Origin: Bradyrhizobium sp. Arg816
GTDB lineage: Bacteria > Pseudomonadota > Alphaproteobacteria > Rhizobiales > Xanthobacteraceae
Direction of reading: 5' to 3'
Assembly (NCBI RefSeq): GCF_029989365.1
Contig: NZ_JAPRAQ010000009.1
Coordinates: 62,001 to 126,000, forward strand
DNA: 64,000 nucleotides
Both the position numbers and the translations under genes were made by a program. The notes beneath the pieces are model-generated. The model did not search any database, was not told where the DNA came from, and was given only the letters and a program-made list of their open reading frames with translations. Of this stretch, positions 7,584-15,838 are shown piece by piece. How positions within the stretch are numbered: position 1 is the first letter of the stretch; each line of letters opens with the position of its first letter.

Positions 7584-8969
7584 ATGACCAGAGCCGACGC
7601 CATCGCCCGCGCCCGTGACGATTTCAAATCCGGTGCGTTCCTCACCGAGCTCGACCGCCGCGTGGCCTTCAAGACCGAAAGCCAGAACCCGTCGCGCGGC
7701 GCCGAGCTGCGCGGCTACCTGGAACAGGAGATGATGCCCTCCTTTGCCGCGCTCGACTTTACCAGCCGCATCGTCGAATCCCCGAGCGGCAAGGCGCCGT
7801 TCCTGTTCGCCGAGCATCACGAGAGCGCGTCAGCGCCGACGGTGCTGATCTACGGCCATGGTGACGTCGTCGACGGCATGGAGGGGGAGTGGCGCGACGG
7901 CCGCGATCCATGGCGCACGACGGTTGCGGGCACGCGGCTCTACGGCCGTGGCACCGCCGACAACAAGGGCCAGCACAGCATCAACATGGCGGCACTCCGC
8001 GCGGTGCGCGAGGCCCGCGGCGGCAAGCTCGGCTTCAACGCAAAATTCATCGTCGAAATGGGCGAGGAAATCGGCTCGCCCGATCTCGGCAAGGTCTGCG
8101 ACCTCAATCGCGATGCGCTCAAGGCCGATTTGTTCATGGCCTCCGACGGACCGCGCCTGTCGGCCGACCGGCCGACCTTGTTCCTGGGCTGCCGTGGCGG
8201 CATCCGCATTCATCTCGACGTCAATCTGCGCGATGGCGGCCATCATTCCGGCAATTGGGGCGGCGTGCTCGCCAACCCCGCGACCATTCTCGTCAACGCG
8301 ATCTCGACGCTGGTCGACGGCCATGGCCGGCTTCAGCTCGACGCGCTGGAGCCGCCGCGGCTTACCAACCAGATCCGCAGCTATCTTGCCGACGTGCAGG
8401 TGGTGCCGACCGAGGACGAGCCGGCGCTCGCGGAGAACTGGGGCGAGGAAGGGCTGTCGGCCGCCGAGCGGCTCTATGCCTGGAACACGCTCGAAGTGCT
8501 GGCGATGTCGTCCGGCAATATCGAGAAGCCCGCGAATGCCATCCCCGGCCACGCCAATGCCGTGCTGCAACTGCGTTTCGTGGTCGGCACCAAGGTCGAC
8601 GGCCTGATCGATGCCGTCCGCGCGCATCTGGTGCAAAAGGGCTTTCCGATGGTCGAGGTGCGGGCCGCCCAGAGCTTTGCGGCGTCGCGCACCGATTTCG
8701 ACAGCCCCTGGATCACATGGGCGGCGGATTCGGTGAAGGAGACCACCGGGAAAGCGCCGGCCGTTTTGCCGAATTTCGGCGGCTCGCTGCCCAACGACGT
8801 GTTTTCCGAGATCCTGGGCCTGCCGACGATCTGGGTCCCGCACTCCTATCCCGGCTGCTCCCAGCATGCGCCCAATGAGCACATCCTGCTGCCATTGACC
8901 GAAGAGGCCTTGACGGTGATGGCCGGGCTGTTCTGGGATCTCGGGGAATTGCCCAAGCCATTAAGCTGA
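7584..8969 (+). CDS. M20-family metallopeptidase / amidohydrolase
   Basis: A 461-residue di-zinc hydrolase of the M20 (ArgE/DapE/carboxypeptidase) family. Metal ligands and catalytic residues are visible in order: YGHGDVVDG (first His, catalytic Asp), GRGTADNKGQH (bridging Asp), VEMGEEIGSPD (catalytic Glu pair), and a C-terminal His in WVPHSYPGCSQHAPNE. The region after residue 190 is the dimerisation lid. No signal peptide, so cytoplasmic. The ATG at 7584 is set by where family similarity begins; no good ribosome-binding site precedes it. Divergent from the flavin monooxygenase, with which it may share a regulator. Amide, peptide or carbamoyl substrate cannot be told. Confidence 0.9.
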   Translation: MTRADAIARARDDFKSGAFLTELDRRVAFKTESQNPSRGAELRGYLEQEMMPSFAALDFTSRIVESPSGKAPFLFAEHHESASAPTVLIYGHGDVVDGMEGEWRDGRDPWRTTVAGTRLYGRGTADNKGQHSINMAALRAVREARGGKLGFNAKFIVEMGEEIGSPDLGKVCDLNRDALKADLFMASDGPRLSADRPTLFLGCRGGIRIHLDVNLRDGGHHSGNWGGVLANPATILVNAISTLVDGHGRLQLDALEPPRLTNQIRSYLADVQVVPTEDEPALAENWGEEGLSAAERLYAWNTLEVLAMSSGNIEKPANAIPGHANAVLQLRFVVGTKVDGLIDAVRAHLVQKGFPMVEVRAAQSFAASRTDFDSPWITWAADSVKETTGKAPAVLPNFGGSLPNDVFSEILGLPTIWVPHSYPGCSQHAPNEHILLPLTEEALTVMAGLFWDLGELPKPLS

Positions 8970-9068
8970 GCCATTAACCTGAGCCGCAATCCAGCCGAAA
9001 GTCACATTCTAATCCGGCCTGATTTGTGCTTGCATCCGGCCGCATCATCCTGAAAGGGGAACAAAAAA

Positions 9069-9980
9069 GTGAGACATTTCCGTAGCATCGGCCTCGCGCT
9101 CGCCGCGACCTTCGCCGTCAGCCAGGCCGGGGCCCAGGAGCTGACCGGCACGCTGAAGAACATCAAGGACACCGGCGCCATTACGCTCGGCTTCCGCGAC
9201 TCCTCGATCCCGTTCTCCTATCTCGACGACAACCAGAAGCCGGTCGGGTTCGCGATGGATATCTGCTACAAGATCGTCGACGCCGTGAAGAAGGAGCTCA
9301 AGCTCGACAAGCTCGAGGTCAAGCTCAATCCGGTGACTTCGGCGACCCGTATTCCGCTGATGGCCAACGGCACGATCGACCTCGAATGCGGCTCGACCAC
9401 CAACAATGTCGAGCGCCAGAAGCAGGTCGCCTTTACCAACACCCACTTCCTGACGGCGAGCCGTTACGTCTTCAAGAAGTCGAGCGGCCTGAAGTCGATT
9501 GACGACCTCAAGGGCAAGACGGTGGTCTCGACCGCCGGCACCACCAACATCAAGCAGCTCACCGAGGCCAACGTCGAGAAGAAGCTCGGCGCCAACATCA
9601 TCCCGGCCAAGGACCACGCCGAAGCCTTCCTGATGGTCGAGACCGATCGCGCGGTCGCCTTCGTCATGGACGACATCCTGCTCGCGAGCCTGGTTGCCGG
9701 CTCGAAGGCGCCGGACGACTACGTCATCTCCAAGGACGCGTTCTCGAAGCCCGAGCCCTACGGCATCATGCTGCGCAAGGATGACGCCGCCTTCAAGAAG
9801 GTGGTCGATGCCGCGACCGCTGCGGTCTACACCTCCGGTGAGGGCCAGAAGATCTACGAAAAGTGGTTCACGCAGAAGATCCCGCCGAAGGGTCTGAACC
9901 TCAACACCCCGATCTCGGCCGAGCTGAAGAACGAGTTCGCAAAACCGTCGGACTCGCCGAACCCGGACGATTACAAGTAA
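9069..9980 (+). CDS. gltI: Glutamate/aspartate ABC transporter, periplasmic binding protein
   Basis: The 303-residue periplasmic component of an acidic amino acid importer. Residues 1-22 are a Sec signal peptide ending AGAQE. The mature part follows E. coli GltI closely, as I recall it: ITLGFRDSSIPFSYLDD, the diagnostic LECGSTTNNVERQKQVAFTNT, VAFVMDDILLASLVAGSKAP and YGIMLRKDDAAFKK. The start codon is GTG at 9069 with AAAGGGGA about 10 bases upstream. It begins the operon gltI-gltJ-gltK-gltL. The 244-base gap to gltJ contains a stable palindromic repeat, which could lower expression of the permeases relative to the binding protein. Confidence 0.93.
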   Translation: MRHFRSIGLALAATFAVSQAGAQELTGTLKNIKDTGAITLGFRDSSIPFSYLDDNQKPVGFAMDICYKIVDAVKKELKLDKLEVKLNPVTSATRIPLMANGTIDLECGSTTNNVERQKQVAFTNTHFLTASRYVFKKSSGLKSIDDLKGKTVVSTAGTTNIKQLTEANVEKKLGANIIPAKDHAEAFLMVETDRAVAFVMDDILLASLVAGSKAPDDYVISKDAFSKPEPYGIMLRKDDAAFKKVVDAATAAVYTSGEGQKIYEKWFTQKIPPKGLNLNTPISAELKNEFAKPSDSPNPDDYK

Positions 9981-9991
9981 GATGCTGTCTA

Positions 9992-10133
9992 CCTCTCCCC
10001 GCGTGCGGGGAGAGGTCGGAATTCGCGCAAAGCGCGGATTCCGGGTGAGGGGGACTCTCCACGAGTCGAACTATCACCTCCCTTGCGGAGAGCCCCCCTC
10101 ACCCCAACCCTCTCCCCGCAAGCGGGGCGAGGG
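9992..10133. repeat. Palindromic intergenic element inside the glt operon
   Basis: CCTCTCCCCGCGTGCGGGGA (9992 on) is itself a hairpin, and its inverse-like partner CCCTCTCCCCGCAAGCGGGG (10108 on) closes the element. The stretch between holds GGTGAGGGGGACTCTCC and GGAGAGCCCCCCTCACC, which pair with each other. The whole can fold into nested hairpins between gltI and gltJ. Confidence 0.75.
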
Positions 10134-10224
10134 AGCATATTCGGGCCATTCTGGAGGGAGAGTGGCCGGTCATTTGCATAGGCGCCTGCGACTTCCATGA
10201 TTGGCGCGTTCGCGCGGGGGACAC

Positions 10225-10956
10225 GTGAACTACCACTGGAACTGGGGAATTTTCTTCGAGCCGAACCCGATGGGGACCGGCACCTATCTCGACATGCTGT
10301 TGTCGGGTCTGGTGCTGACCCTGAAGACGGGCGTACTCGCCTGGATCATCGCGCTGATCTTCGGCTCGCTCGTCGGCGTCATGCGCACGCTGCCGTCCAA
10401 GGGCGCCTACTGGTTCGGCTTCTGCTGGGTCGAGTTCTTCCGCAACATGCCGCTGCTGGTGCAGCTGTTCCTGTGGTTCTTCGTGCTGCCGGAATTGCTG
10501 CCGAAGGCCGCCGGCCTCTGGCTGAAGCAACTGCCGAACGCGCCGTTCTGGACGGCTGCGATCGGCATCGGCTTCTTCATGTCGGCGCGCGTCGCCGTGC
10601 AATTGCAGGCCGGTATCGGCTCGCTGCCGCGCGGGCAGAAGATGGCGGCGACTGCGCTCGGGCTGACCACCGTGCAGGGCTATCGCTACGTGCTGCTGCC
10701 GATGGCGTTCCGCATCATCCTGCCGCCGCTGACCTCCGAGTTCCTGAACACCATCAAGAACACGGCCGTGGCCATCACCATCGGTTTGCTCGAACTCACC
10801 GGGCAGGCGCGCTCGATGCAGGAATTCTCGTTCCAGGTGTTCGAGGCCTTCACCGCCGCAACCCTCCTCTATCTCCTCGTCAACGCCGTCGTGGTGACCG
10901 CGATGCGCTTCCTCGAGCGCTGGGTCGCGATTCCCGGCTACATCACGGGGAAATAG
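10225..10956 (+). CDS. gltJ: Glutamate/aspartate ABC transporter permease
   Basis: A 243-residue inner-membrane permease of the HisMQ type, with about five hydrophobic helices. It closely follows E. coli GltJ as remembered: YHWNWGIFFEPNPMG at the N-terminus, FFRNMPLLVQLFLWFFVLPELLP, and the EAA loop SLPRGQKMAATALGLTTVQGYRYVLLP that docks on the ATPase. The GTG at 10225, preceded by CGGGGGAC, is preferred to a TTG at 10201 because similarity begins at NYHW. Its stop is 4 bases before gltK, so translation is probably coupled. Confidence 0.92.
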   Translation: MNYHWNWGIFFEPNPMGTGTYLDMLLSGLVLTLKTGVLAWIIALIFGSLVGVMRTLPSKGAYWFGFCWVEFFRNMPLLVQLFLWFFVLPELLPKAAGLWLKQLPNAPFWTAAIGIGFFMSARVAVQLQAGIGSLPRGQKMAATALGLTTVQGYRYVLLPMAFRIILPPLTSEFLNTIKNTAVAITIGLLELTGQARSMQEFSFQVFEAFTAATLLYLLVNAVVVTAMRFLERWVAIPGYITGK

Positions 10957-10960
10957 CGCC

Positions 10961-11653
10961 ATGTTCAGCAATTTCGATTTCGGCGTCATTATCCGCGCGT
11001 TGCCCTATCTGTTCTACGAGGGCATGACGTTTACGTTGACGCTGACGGCACTCGCCGCGCTTGGCGGCCTGATCTTCGGCACTGCACTCGCGCTGATGCG
11101 GCTCTCGGGCTTCAAGATCCTGGGCCGCATCGCCGGCATCTATGTCGACTTCATGCGCTCGCTGCCGCTGGTGCTGGTCATCTTCTGGTTCTATTTCCTG
11201 GTACCCTATATCGGGCAGTGGCTGACCGGCGCGTCGCGCCCGATCAGCGTCGGCGCGTTCGCATCCTCGCTCATCACGTTCATCATGTTCGAGGCCGCGT
11301 ACTTCTCCGAGATCATGCGTGCCGGCATCCAGTCGATCTCGCGCGGACAGCCGGCCGCGGCCAGCGCGCTTGGGCTCAACTATGCGCAGACGATGCGCTA
11401 CGTCGTGCTGCCGCAGGCGTTCCGCAACATGCTGCCGGTCCTGATCACGCAGACCATCGTGCTGTTCCAGGACACCTCGCTGGTCTACGTGCTGTCGATC
11501 ACGGACTTCCTCGGCGCGGCCAGCAAGGTCGCGCAGCGCGACGGACGGCTGGTCGAAATGTATCTGTTTGCGGCCGTCGTCTACTTCACCATTTCCTGCA
11601 TCGCGTCCTTCGGCGTTCGTCGCCTCCAGGCGCGCATCGCCATCCTTCGATAG
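10961..11653 (+). CDS. gltK: Glutamate/aspartate ABC transporter permease
   Basis: The second HisMQ-type permease, 230 residues, about five hydrophobic helices. The cytoplasmic EAA loop reads SISRGQPAAASALGLNYAQTMRYVVLPQAF (about residues 125-155), and FMRSLPLVLVIFWFYFLVPYIG is the conserved second-helix region. It pairs with gltJ to form the channel. ATG at 10961 lies 4 bases after the gltJ stop, and the ATPase gene begins 12 bases after its own stop. Confidence 0.92.
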   Translation: MFSNFDFGVIIRALPYLFYEGMTFTLTLTALAALGGLIFGTALALMRLSGFKILGRIAGIYVDFMRSLPLVLVIFWFYFLVPYIGQWLTGASRPISVGAFASSLITFIMFEAAYFSEIMRAGIQSISRGQPAAASALGLNYAQTMRYVVLPQAFRNMLPVLITQTIVLFQDTSLVYVLSITDFLGAASKVAQRDGRLVEMYLFAAVVYFTISCIASFGVRRLQARIAILR

Positions 11654-11665
11654 AGCGCATCGGTC

Positions 11666-12397
11666 ATGATCGAAATCAGCCACGTCAACAAATGGTACAC
11701 CCCGACCTTCCAGGTGCTGACCGACTGCACCACCAGCGTGACCAAGGGCGAGGTCGTCGTGGTCTGCGGCCCCTCGGGCTCGGGCAAGTCGACGCTGATC
11801 AAATGCGTCAATGCGCTGGAGCCGTTCCAGGAGGGCGACATCAGCGTCGACGGCACTAAGATCAATGACCCCAAGACCAATCTGCCGAAACTGCGTTCGC
11901 GCGTCGGCATGGTGTTCCAGCATTTCGAGCTATTCCCGCACCTGAAGATCATCGACAATCTCTGCCTCGCGCAGCAGAAGGTGCTGGGACGGTCGTCCGA
12001 CGCGGCTGTGGCGAAGGGCATGCAGCTCCTGGACCGCGTCGGCTTGAAGGAGCAGGCGCAGAAATTTCCGGCGCAGCTCTCCGGCGGCCAGCAGCAGCGC
12101 GTCGCGATCGCCCGCGCGCTTGCCATGGACCCGATCGTGATGCTGTTCGACGAGCCGACCTCGGCGCTCGACCCTGAGATGGTGAGCGAGGTGCTCGACG
12201 TCATGGTCGATCTCGCCCGCGAAGGCATGACCATGATGGTCGTCACCCACGAGATGGGCTTTGCCCGCAAGGTCGCCAACCGCGTCATCTTCATGGACCG
12301 CGGCGAGATCGTCGAGGACGCGGCGAAGGAGGACTTCTTCGGCAAGCCGCGCAGCGACCGCGCGCAGAAGTTCCTGTCGAAGATTCTCTCCCACTAA
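11666..12397 (+). CDS. gltL: Glutamate/aspartate ABC transporter ATP-binding protein
   Basis: A 243-residue ABC ATPase that drives the importer from the cytoplasmic side. All motifs are intact: Walker A GPSGSGKST (about residues 36-44), Q-loop FQHFELFPHL, signature LSGGQQQRVAIARAL, Walker B VMLFDEPTSALDP and switch His in VVTHEMGFA. The N-terminus HVNKWYTPTFQVLTDCTTSVTKGEVVVVCG matches GltL. It is the last gene of the importer; a hairpin-forming repeat follows, then a D-amino-acid transaminase gene. Confidence 0.95.
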   Translation: MIEISHVNKWYTPTFQVLTDCTTSVTKGEVVVVCGPSGSGKSTLIKCVNALEPFQEGDISVDGTKINDPKTNLPKLRSRVGMVFQHFELFPHLKIIDNLCLAQQKVLGRSSDAAVAKGMQLLDRVGLKEQAQKFPAQLSGGQQQRVAIARALAMDPIVMLFDEPTSALDPEMVSEVLDVMVDLAREGMTMMVVTHEMGFARKVANRVIFMDRGEIVEDAAKEDFFGKPRSDRAQKFLSKILSH

Positions 12398-12404
12398 CCT
12401 CCGC

Positions 12405-12447
12405 CGTCATTCCGGGACGCGCCTCTTGGCGCGGGCCCGGAATGACG
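12405..12447. repeat. Hairpin element after gltL
   Basis: CGTCATTCCGGG at 12405 pairs with CCCGGAATGACG ending 12447, with an inner GCGCC/GGCGC stem. It is 7 bases after the gltL stop and has no T run, so it is a repeat element that could also end or stabilise the glt transcript. Confidence 0.65.
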
Positions 12448-12521
12448 GGTTGAGGGTTTCGTGACCCAAACAAATCCCGTATACGAACTGGCAAAATTCC
12501 ACTCCCGCCAGGAGACCTGCC

Positions 12522-13382
12522 TTGGATCCGATCGCCTACGTCAACGGCTCATTCGTCCCGCTCTCGGACGCCAAAATCTCGGTGCTCGATCGCGGCTTCC
12601 TGTTCGCCGACGGCATCTACGAGGTCTCGGCCGTGCTCGACGGCAAGCTGATCGACAACGCTTCGCATCTGACGCGCTTGGAGCGCTCGGTCGGCGAGAT
12701 CAAGCTGAAGCTGCCGGAGACGGTCGAGCGCATCACCGAGCTCCAGAAGGAGCTGATCGCGCGCAACAAGGTCGAGAACGGCCTCGTCTATCTCCAGGTC
12801 ACGCGCGGCGCCGACAAGGGCCGCGACTTCGCCTTTCCCAAGGGCGACGTCAAGTCGAGCCTAGTGATGTTCACCTCCGAGAAGGACATCATCAACGCGG
12901 CCTCGGCCAAGACCGGCATCAACGTGATCACGGTGCCCGACATCCGCTGGGAGCGGCGCGACATCAAGAGCGTGGCGCTGCTCGCGCAGGTTCTGGCGAA
13001 GCAGGCCGCGGCCGAAGCCGGCGCCGGCGAGGCCTGGATGCTGGAAGACGGCTACGTCACCGAGGGCGGTTCGTCCTCGGCGTTCATCCTGACCAAGGAC
13101 GACGTCATCGTGACCCGCAAGAACTCCAACGCGATCCTGCCGGGCTGCACCCGCAAGGCCGTGGTGGCGCTCGCCGAAGAGCGTCAGCTCCGCGTCGAGG
13201 AACGTTCCTTCACGGTCGCCGAGGCGCTCGCCGCCAAGGAAGCCTTCGCCACCTCGGCGTCGCTGTTCGTCCAGCCGGTGGTTGCGATCGACGGCAAGAA
13301 GGTCGCCGATGGCAAGCCCGGCCCGATTGCCACGCGGCTGCGGGAGATTTATATCGAGTTCGCGAAGGCGACGGCGGTTTAA
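12522..13382 (+). CDS. dat: D-amino-acid transaminase (PLP class IV)
   Basis: A 286-residue class IV aminotransferase that exchanges the amino group between D-amino acids such as D-alanine and 2-oxo acids, cytoplasmic. Seen: YVNGSFVPLSDAKISVLDRGFLFADGIYEV at the N-terminus, RWERRDIKSVALLAQVLAKQAA carrying the PLP lysine region (about residues 145-166), EGGSSSAFI and the NAILPGCTRK phosphate-cup segment. Start is TTG at 12522 with AGGAG 7 bases upstream. Lying just after gltIJKL, it may link glutamate uptake to D-glutamate or D-alanine metabolism; that link is an inference. Branched-chain aminotransferase is a less likely alternative. Confidence 0.88.
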   Translation: MDPIAYVNGSFVPLSDAKISVLDRGFLFADGIYEVSAVLDGKLIDNASHLTRLERSVGEIKLKLPETVERITELQKELIARNKVENGLVYLQVTRGADKGRDFAFPKGDVKSSLVMFTSEKDIINAASAKTGINVITVPDIRWERRDIKSVALLAQVLAKQAAAEAGAGEAWMLEDGYVTEGGSSSAFILTKDDVIVTRKNSNAILPGCTRKAVVALAEERQLRVEERSFTVAEALAAKEAFATSASLFVQPVVAIDGKKVADGKPGPIATRLREIYIEFAKATAV

Positions 13383-13429
13383 GCCGACCACGCTGCGAGG
13401 GGCGCGGCACTGCATCACCAAGCTTAGGT

Positions 13430-13550
13430 GTCATCGCCCGGCTTGACCGGGCGATCCAGTACTCCGAGGCGGTCGTGGTTCAATCGATGGGCCCCGGCGT
13501 ACTGGATGCCGCGCCCCCGTGCGCAATTGCGCACTAGGCGGGGCATGACA
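13430..13550. repeat. Inverted-repeat intergenic element, second GTCATCGCCCG copy
   Basis: Starts GTCATCGCCCGGCTTGACCG and ends GGCGGGGCATGAC with GGCGTACTGGATGCC in the right half, as in the copy at 5789-5891. This copy carries an extra short stretch with a GTGCGCAATTGCGCAC palindrome (about 13518-13533) near its right end. It lies between converging genes. Confidence 0.8.
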
Positions 13551-13603
13551 GTTGGATGTGTGGAGGCGGCATTGCGTCCATCACGCCGTCACGAACATCG
13601 CCC

Positions 13604-14065
13604 CTACGCCACGGACGCCTTCACCTTCACCGGATGCACCGCGCGGAACGCGATCGCGATTCGGTTCCAGGCATTGATGGCCCCGATCAACATCGTCAGG
13701 TTTACCGTCTCCGCGTCGGAGAATTGCGCGCGGACCTGCTCGTAGACGTCGTCCGGCGCGTGGGTCTCGGAGATCAGCGTCACTGATTCCGTCCAGGCCA
13801 GCGCGGCACGCTCGCGATCGGTATAGAGCGGGGATTCGCGCCAGGCGTTGAGCAGATAGATGCGCTGTTCGGTCTCGCCGCGCTTGCGGGCGTCCTCGGT
13901 GTGCATGTTGATGCAGAAGGCGCAGCCGTTGATCTGCGACGCCCGGATCTTGACGAGCTCGATCAGCGATTTCTCGAGTCCCGTGGACTGGATCTGCTCC
14001 TCCAGCGCCATCAGCGCCTTCATCGTGTCGGGGGCGGCCTGGTAGAAGTTCATGCGGGGTTTCAT
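13604..14065 (-). CDS. Carboxymuconolactone decarboxylase family protein (AhpD-like)
   Basis: A 153-residue all-helical protein of the CMD/AhpD superfamily. The redox motif CxxC-x3-H is present (CAFCINMHTEDARKRGE, about residues 52-68), and the following YLLNAWRESPLYTDRERAALAWTESVTLI is the usual core. The CxxC form points to thiol peroxidase or alkylhydroperoxidase-type redox chemistry rather than lactone decarboxylation. Start at 14065 is set by AAGGAG upstream. It is the last gene after the EmrB- and EmrA-like genes on the same strand, with a 40-base gap, so a role in handling the toxic compound exported by the pump is plausible. Confidence 0.9.
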   Translation of the reverse strand: MKPRMNFYQAAPDTMKALMALEEQIQSTGLEKSLIELVKIRASQINGCAFCINMHTEDARKRGETEQRIYLLNAWRESPLYTDRERAALAWTESVTLISETHAPDDVYEQVRAQFSDAETVNLTMLIGAINAWNRIAIAFRAVHPVKVKASVA

Positions 14066-14105
14066 GGTCGTTCTCCTTTGCTTGAGTTAGTCTCTTGGGT
14101 TGATC

Positions 14106-15722
14106 TCAGTGCGCTCCACCGGCCGAGGTCTGGCCGGGTTTCTTCAGGAAGAATACGGCGACGAGCGCCACGATCAGTGCCATGCCGAGCAGATAGAAGG
14201 TGTCGCTGAAGGCGAAGATGTAAGCCTGCTTCTGCACGGTATGGCCAATCGCGACATAGGCGCGATGCGCGGCGTCGGCGCGGTCGAGCACGCCGTGATT
14301 GATGAAATACTGGGTGAGCTGCTCCAGCCGGGTCCGCGTCGCCTGCTCGAACACCGAGACCGACTGCATCAGCACGTTGGAGTGATATTGCTCGCGCTTG
14401 GTCAGCACGGTCTGAAGCAGCGCGATGCCGACGGCGCCGCCGAGATTGCGCATCATGTTGAACAGGCCTGAGGCCGAGCCTGCATTCTCCGCTTCGATGC
14501 CGGCAGTCGCCACAGCCGACAACGGGGCCATCACGAGCGCTTGGCCGATCGCACGGACGACATTGGGCCACAACAGCTGGTCCGCAGCGTAATCGTTGGT
14601 CATATAGATGTTCATGAAGTTGGAGCCTGCGAACAACACGAAGCCGACGCCGATGATGATCCGCGCGTCGAACTTCCGCATCAGGCGCGGCACCAGCGGG
14701 ATCAGCAGGAGTTGCGGCAGTCCGGTCCAGGCCAGCACCATGCCGATCTGCTCGGCATTGTAGCCCTGGATGCGCGCCAGATATTGCGGCAGGATGAACA
14801 CCGAGCCGTAGAGCGCGACACCGAGCAGGAAGTTCGCGAGCATGCCGAAGCCGAAATTACGGCGCACCAGCAGGCGCAAATTGAGCAGCGGCTTCTTCGC
14901 CGTCAGTTCGATGATCAGGAAGGCGGTCAGCGCGGTGGCCGCGATGACCGACAGCTTGACGATGAAGGGCGAGCCGAACCAGTCGTCCTTGTTGCCCTCT
15001 TCCAGCACGGTCTGAAGCGCCGACAGGCCGATCGCCATGGTGAAGATGCCGGCCCAGTCGCCCTCGCGCAGCAGCGCAAGCTTCATGGGCTTGGCGTCGA
15101 GCGCGTACCAGAGCATGCCGACCATGATCGCGCCGGGCACGAGGTTGACGTAGAAGATGTACTGCCAGCCGAAATTCTCGGTGAGATAGCCGCCGATGGT
15201 CGGGCCGATCGCCGGTGCGAACGTTGCCGACAGCGCGAACAGCGCAAGGCCGACCGGCTGCTTGGCGCGCGGCAACAGCGTGATGATGAGCGTGAAGGCC
15301 ATCGGGATCAGCACGCCGCCGGTGAAACCCTGCACCGCGCGCAGCACGATCATTTGCGGCAGGTCCTGCGCCAGCGCGCAGGCCGCGGACAGAACCAGGA
15401 ACAGGACCGCGTTGGTGAGCAGATAGATCCGGATCGAGAACACCTGCGCGAGCCAGCCGGACAGCGGGATCACCACGATCTCGGCGATCAGATAGGAGGT
15501 CGAGATCCAGCCGCCGTCGTCGATGCCGGCGCCGATCGCGCCCTGGATGTCGGCGAGCGAAGCGTTGACGATCTGGATGTTCAGCACCGCCATGAAGGCG
15601 CCGAGGGTCGCGCCGATCACCGCGATCCAGGTTTTTGCGGAAACCGCCGGCGTGGCGGGCGCGGCAGGGGCGGGAATGCCGGCAGCGGAGGCGGCGTCGG
15701 CGGTCGGTTGGAGCGTGCTCAT
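14106..15722 (-). CDS. emrB: DHA2-family MFS drug efflux permease (EmrB-like)
   Basis: A 538-residue inner-membrane proton antiporter with 14 predicted helices, typical of the DHA2 (EmrB/QacA) branch. Features seen: AVLNIQIVNASLADIQGAIGA (helix 1), WISTSYLIAEIVVIPLSGWLAQVFSIR (motif A region), the motif C-like FALSATFAPAIGPTIGGYLTENFGWQYIFYVNLVPG, and a C-terminal helix before KKPGQT. It acts with the HlyD-type adaptor encoded upstream (116-base gap) to push hydrophobic compounds across both membranes, probably with a TolC-like channel that is not in the window. Confidence 0.93.
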   Translation of the reverse strand: MSTLQPTADAASAAGIPAPAAPATPAVSAKTWIAVIGATLGAFMAVLNIQIVNASLADIQGAIGAGIDDGGWISTSYLIAEIVVIPLSGWLAQVFSIRIYLLTNAVLFLVLSAACALAQDLPQMIVLRAVQGFTGGVLIPMAFTLIITLLPRAKQPVGLALFALSATFAPAIGPTIGGYLTENFGWQYIFYVNLVPGAIMVGMLWYALDAKPMKLALLREGDWAGIFTMAIGLSALQTVLEEGNKDDWFGSPFIVKLSVIAATALTAFLIIELTAKKPLLNLRLLVRRNFGFGMLANFLLGVALYGSVFILPQYLARIQGYNAEQIGMVLAWTGLPQLLLIPLVPRLMRKFDARIIIGVGFVLFAGSNFMNIYMTNDYAADQLLWPNVVRAIGQALVMAPLSAVATAGIEAENAGSASGLFNMMRNLGGAVGIALLQTVLTKREQYHSNVLMQSVSVFEQATRTRLEQLTQYFINHGVLDRADAAHRAYVAIGHTVQKQAYIFAFSDTFYLLGMALIVALVAVFFLKKPGQTSAGGAH

Positions 15723-15838
15723 GGAAGCCTCGTCTCGGTCACGGAGACAGGATGCATTAGGCGGTTGGTTTCGATAATCGAGGAAGCGTGGGAAGGATCG
15801 TCCGGCGGGACTTGATAATCCTGCTAGCCTTCCCGGCT

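Noticed and set aside
13430..13550. Element near the AhpD-like gene considered as an attachment site of an integrated element
   Set aside because: It recurs at 5789-5891 with no integrase or tRNA in the window, so it is a dispersed intergenic repeat.
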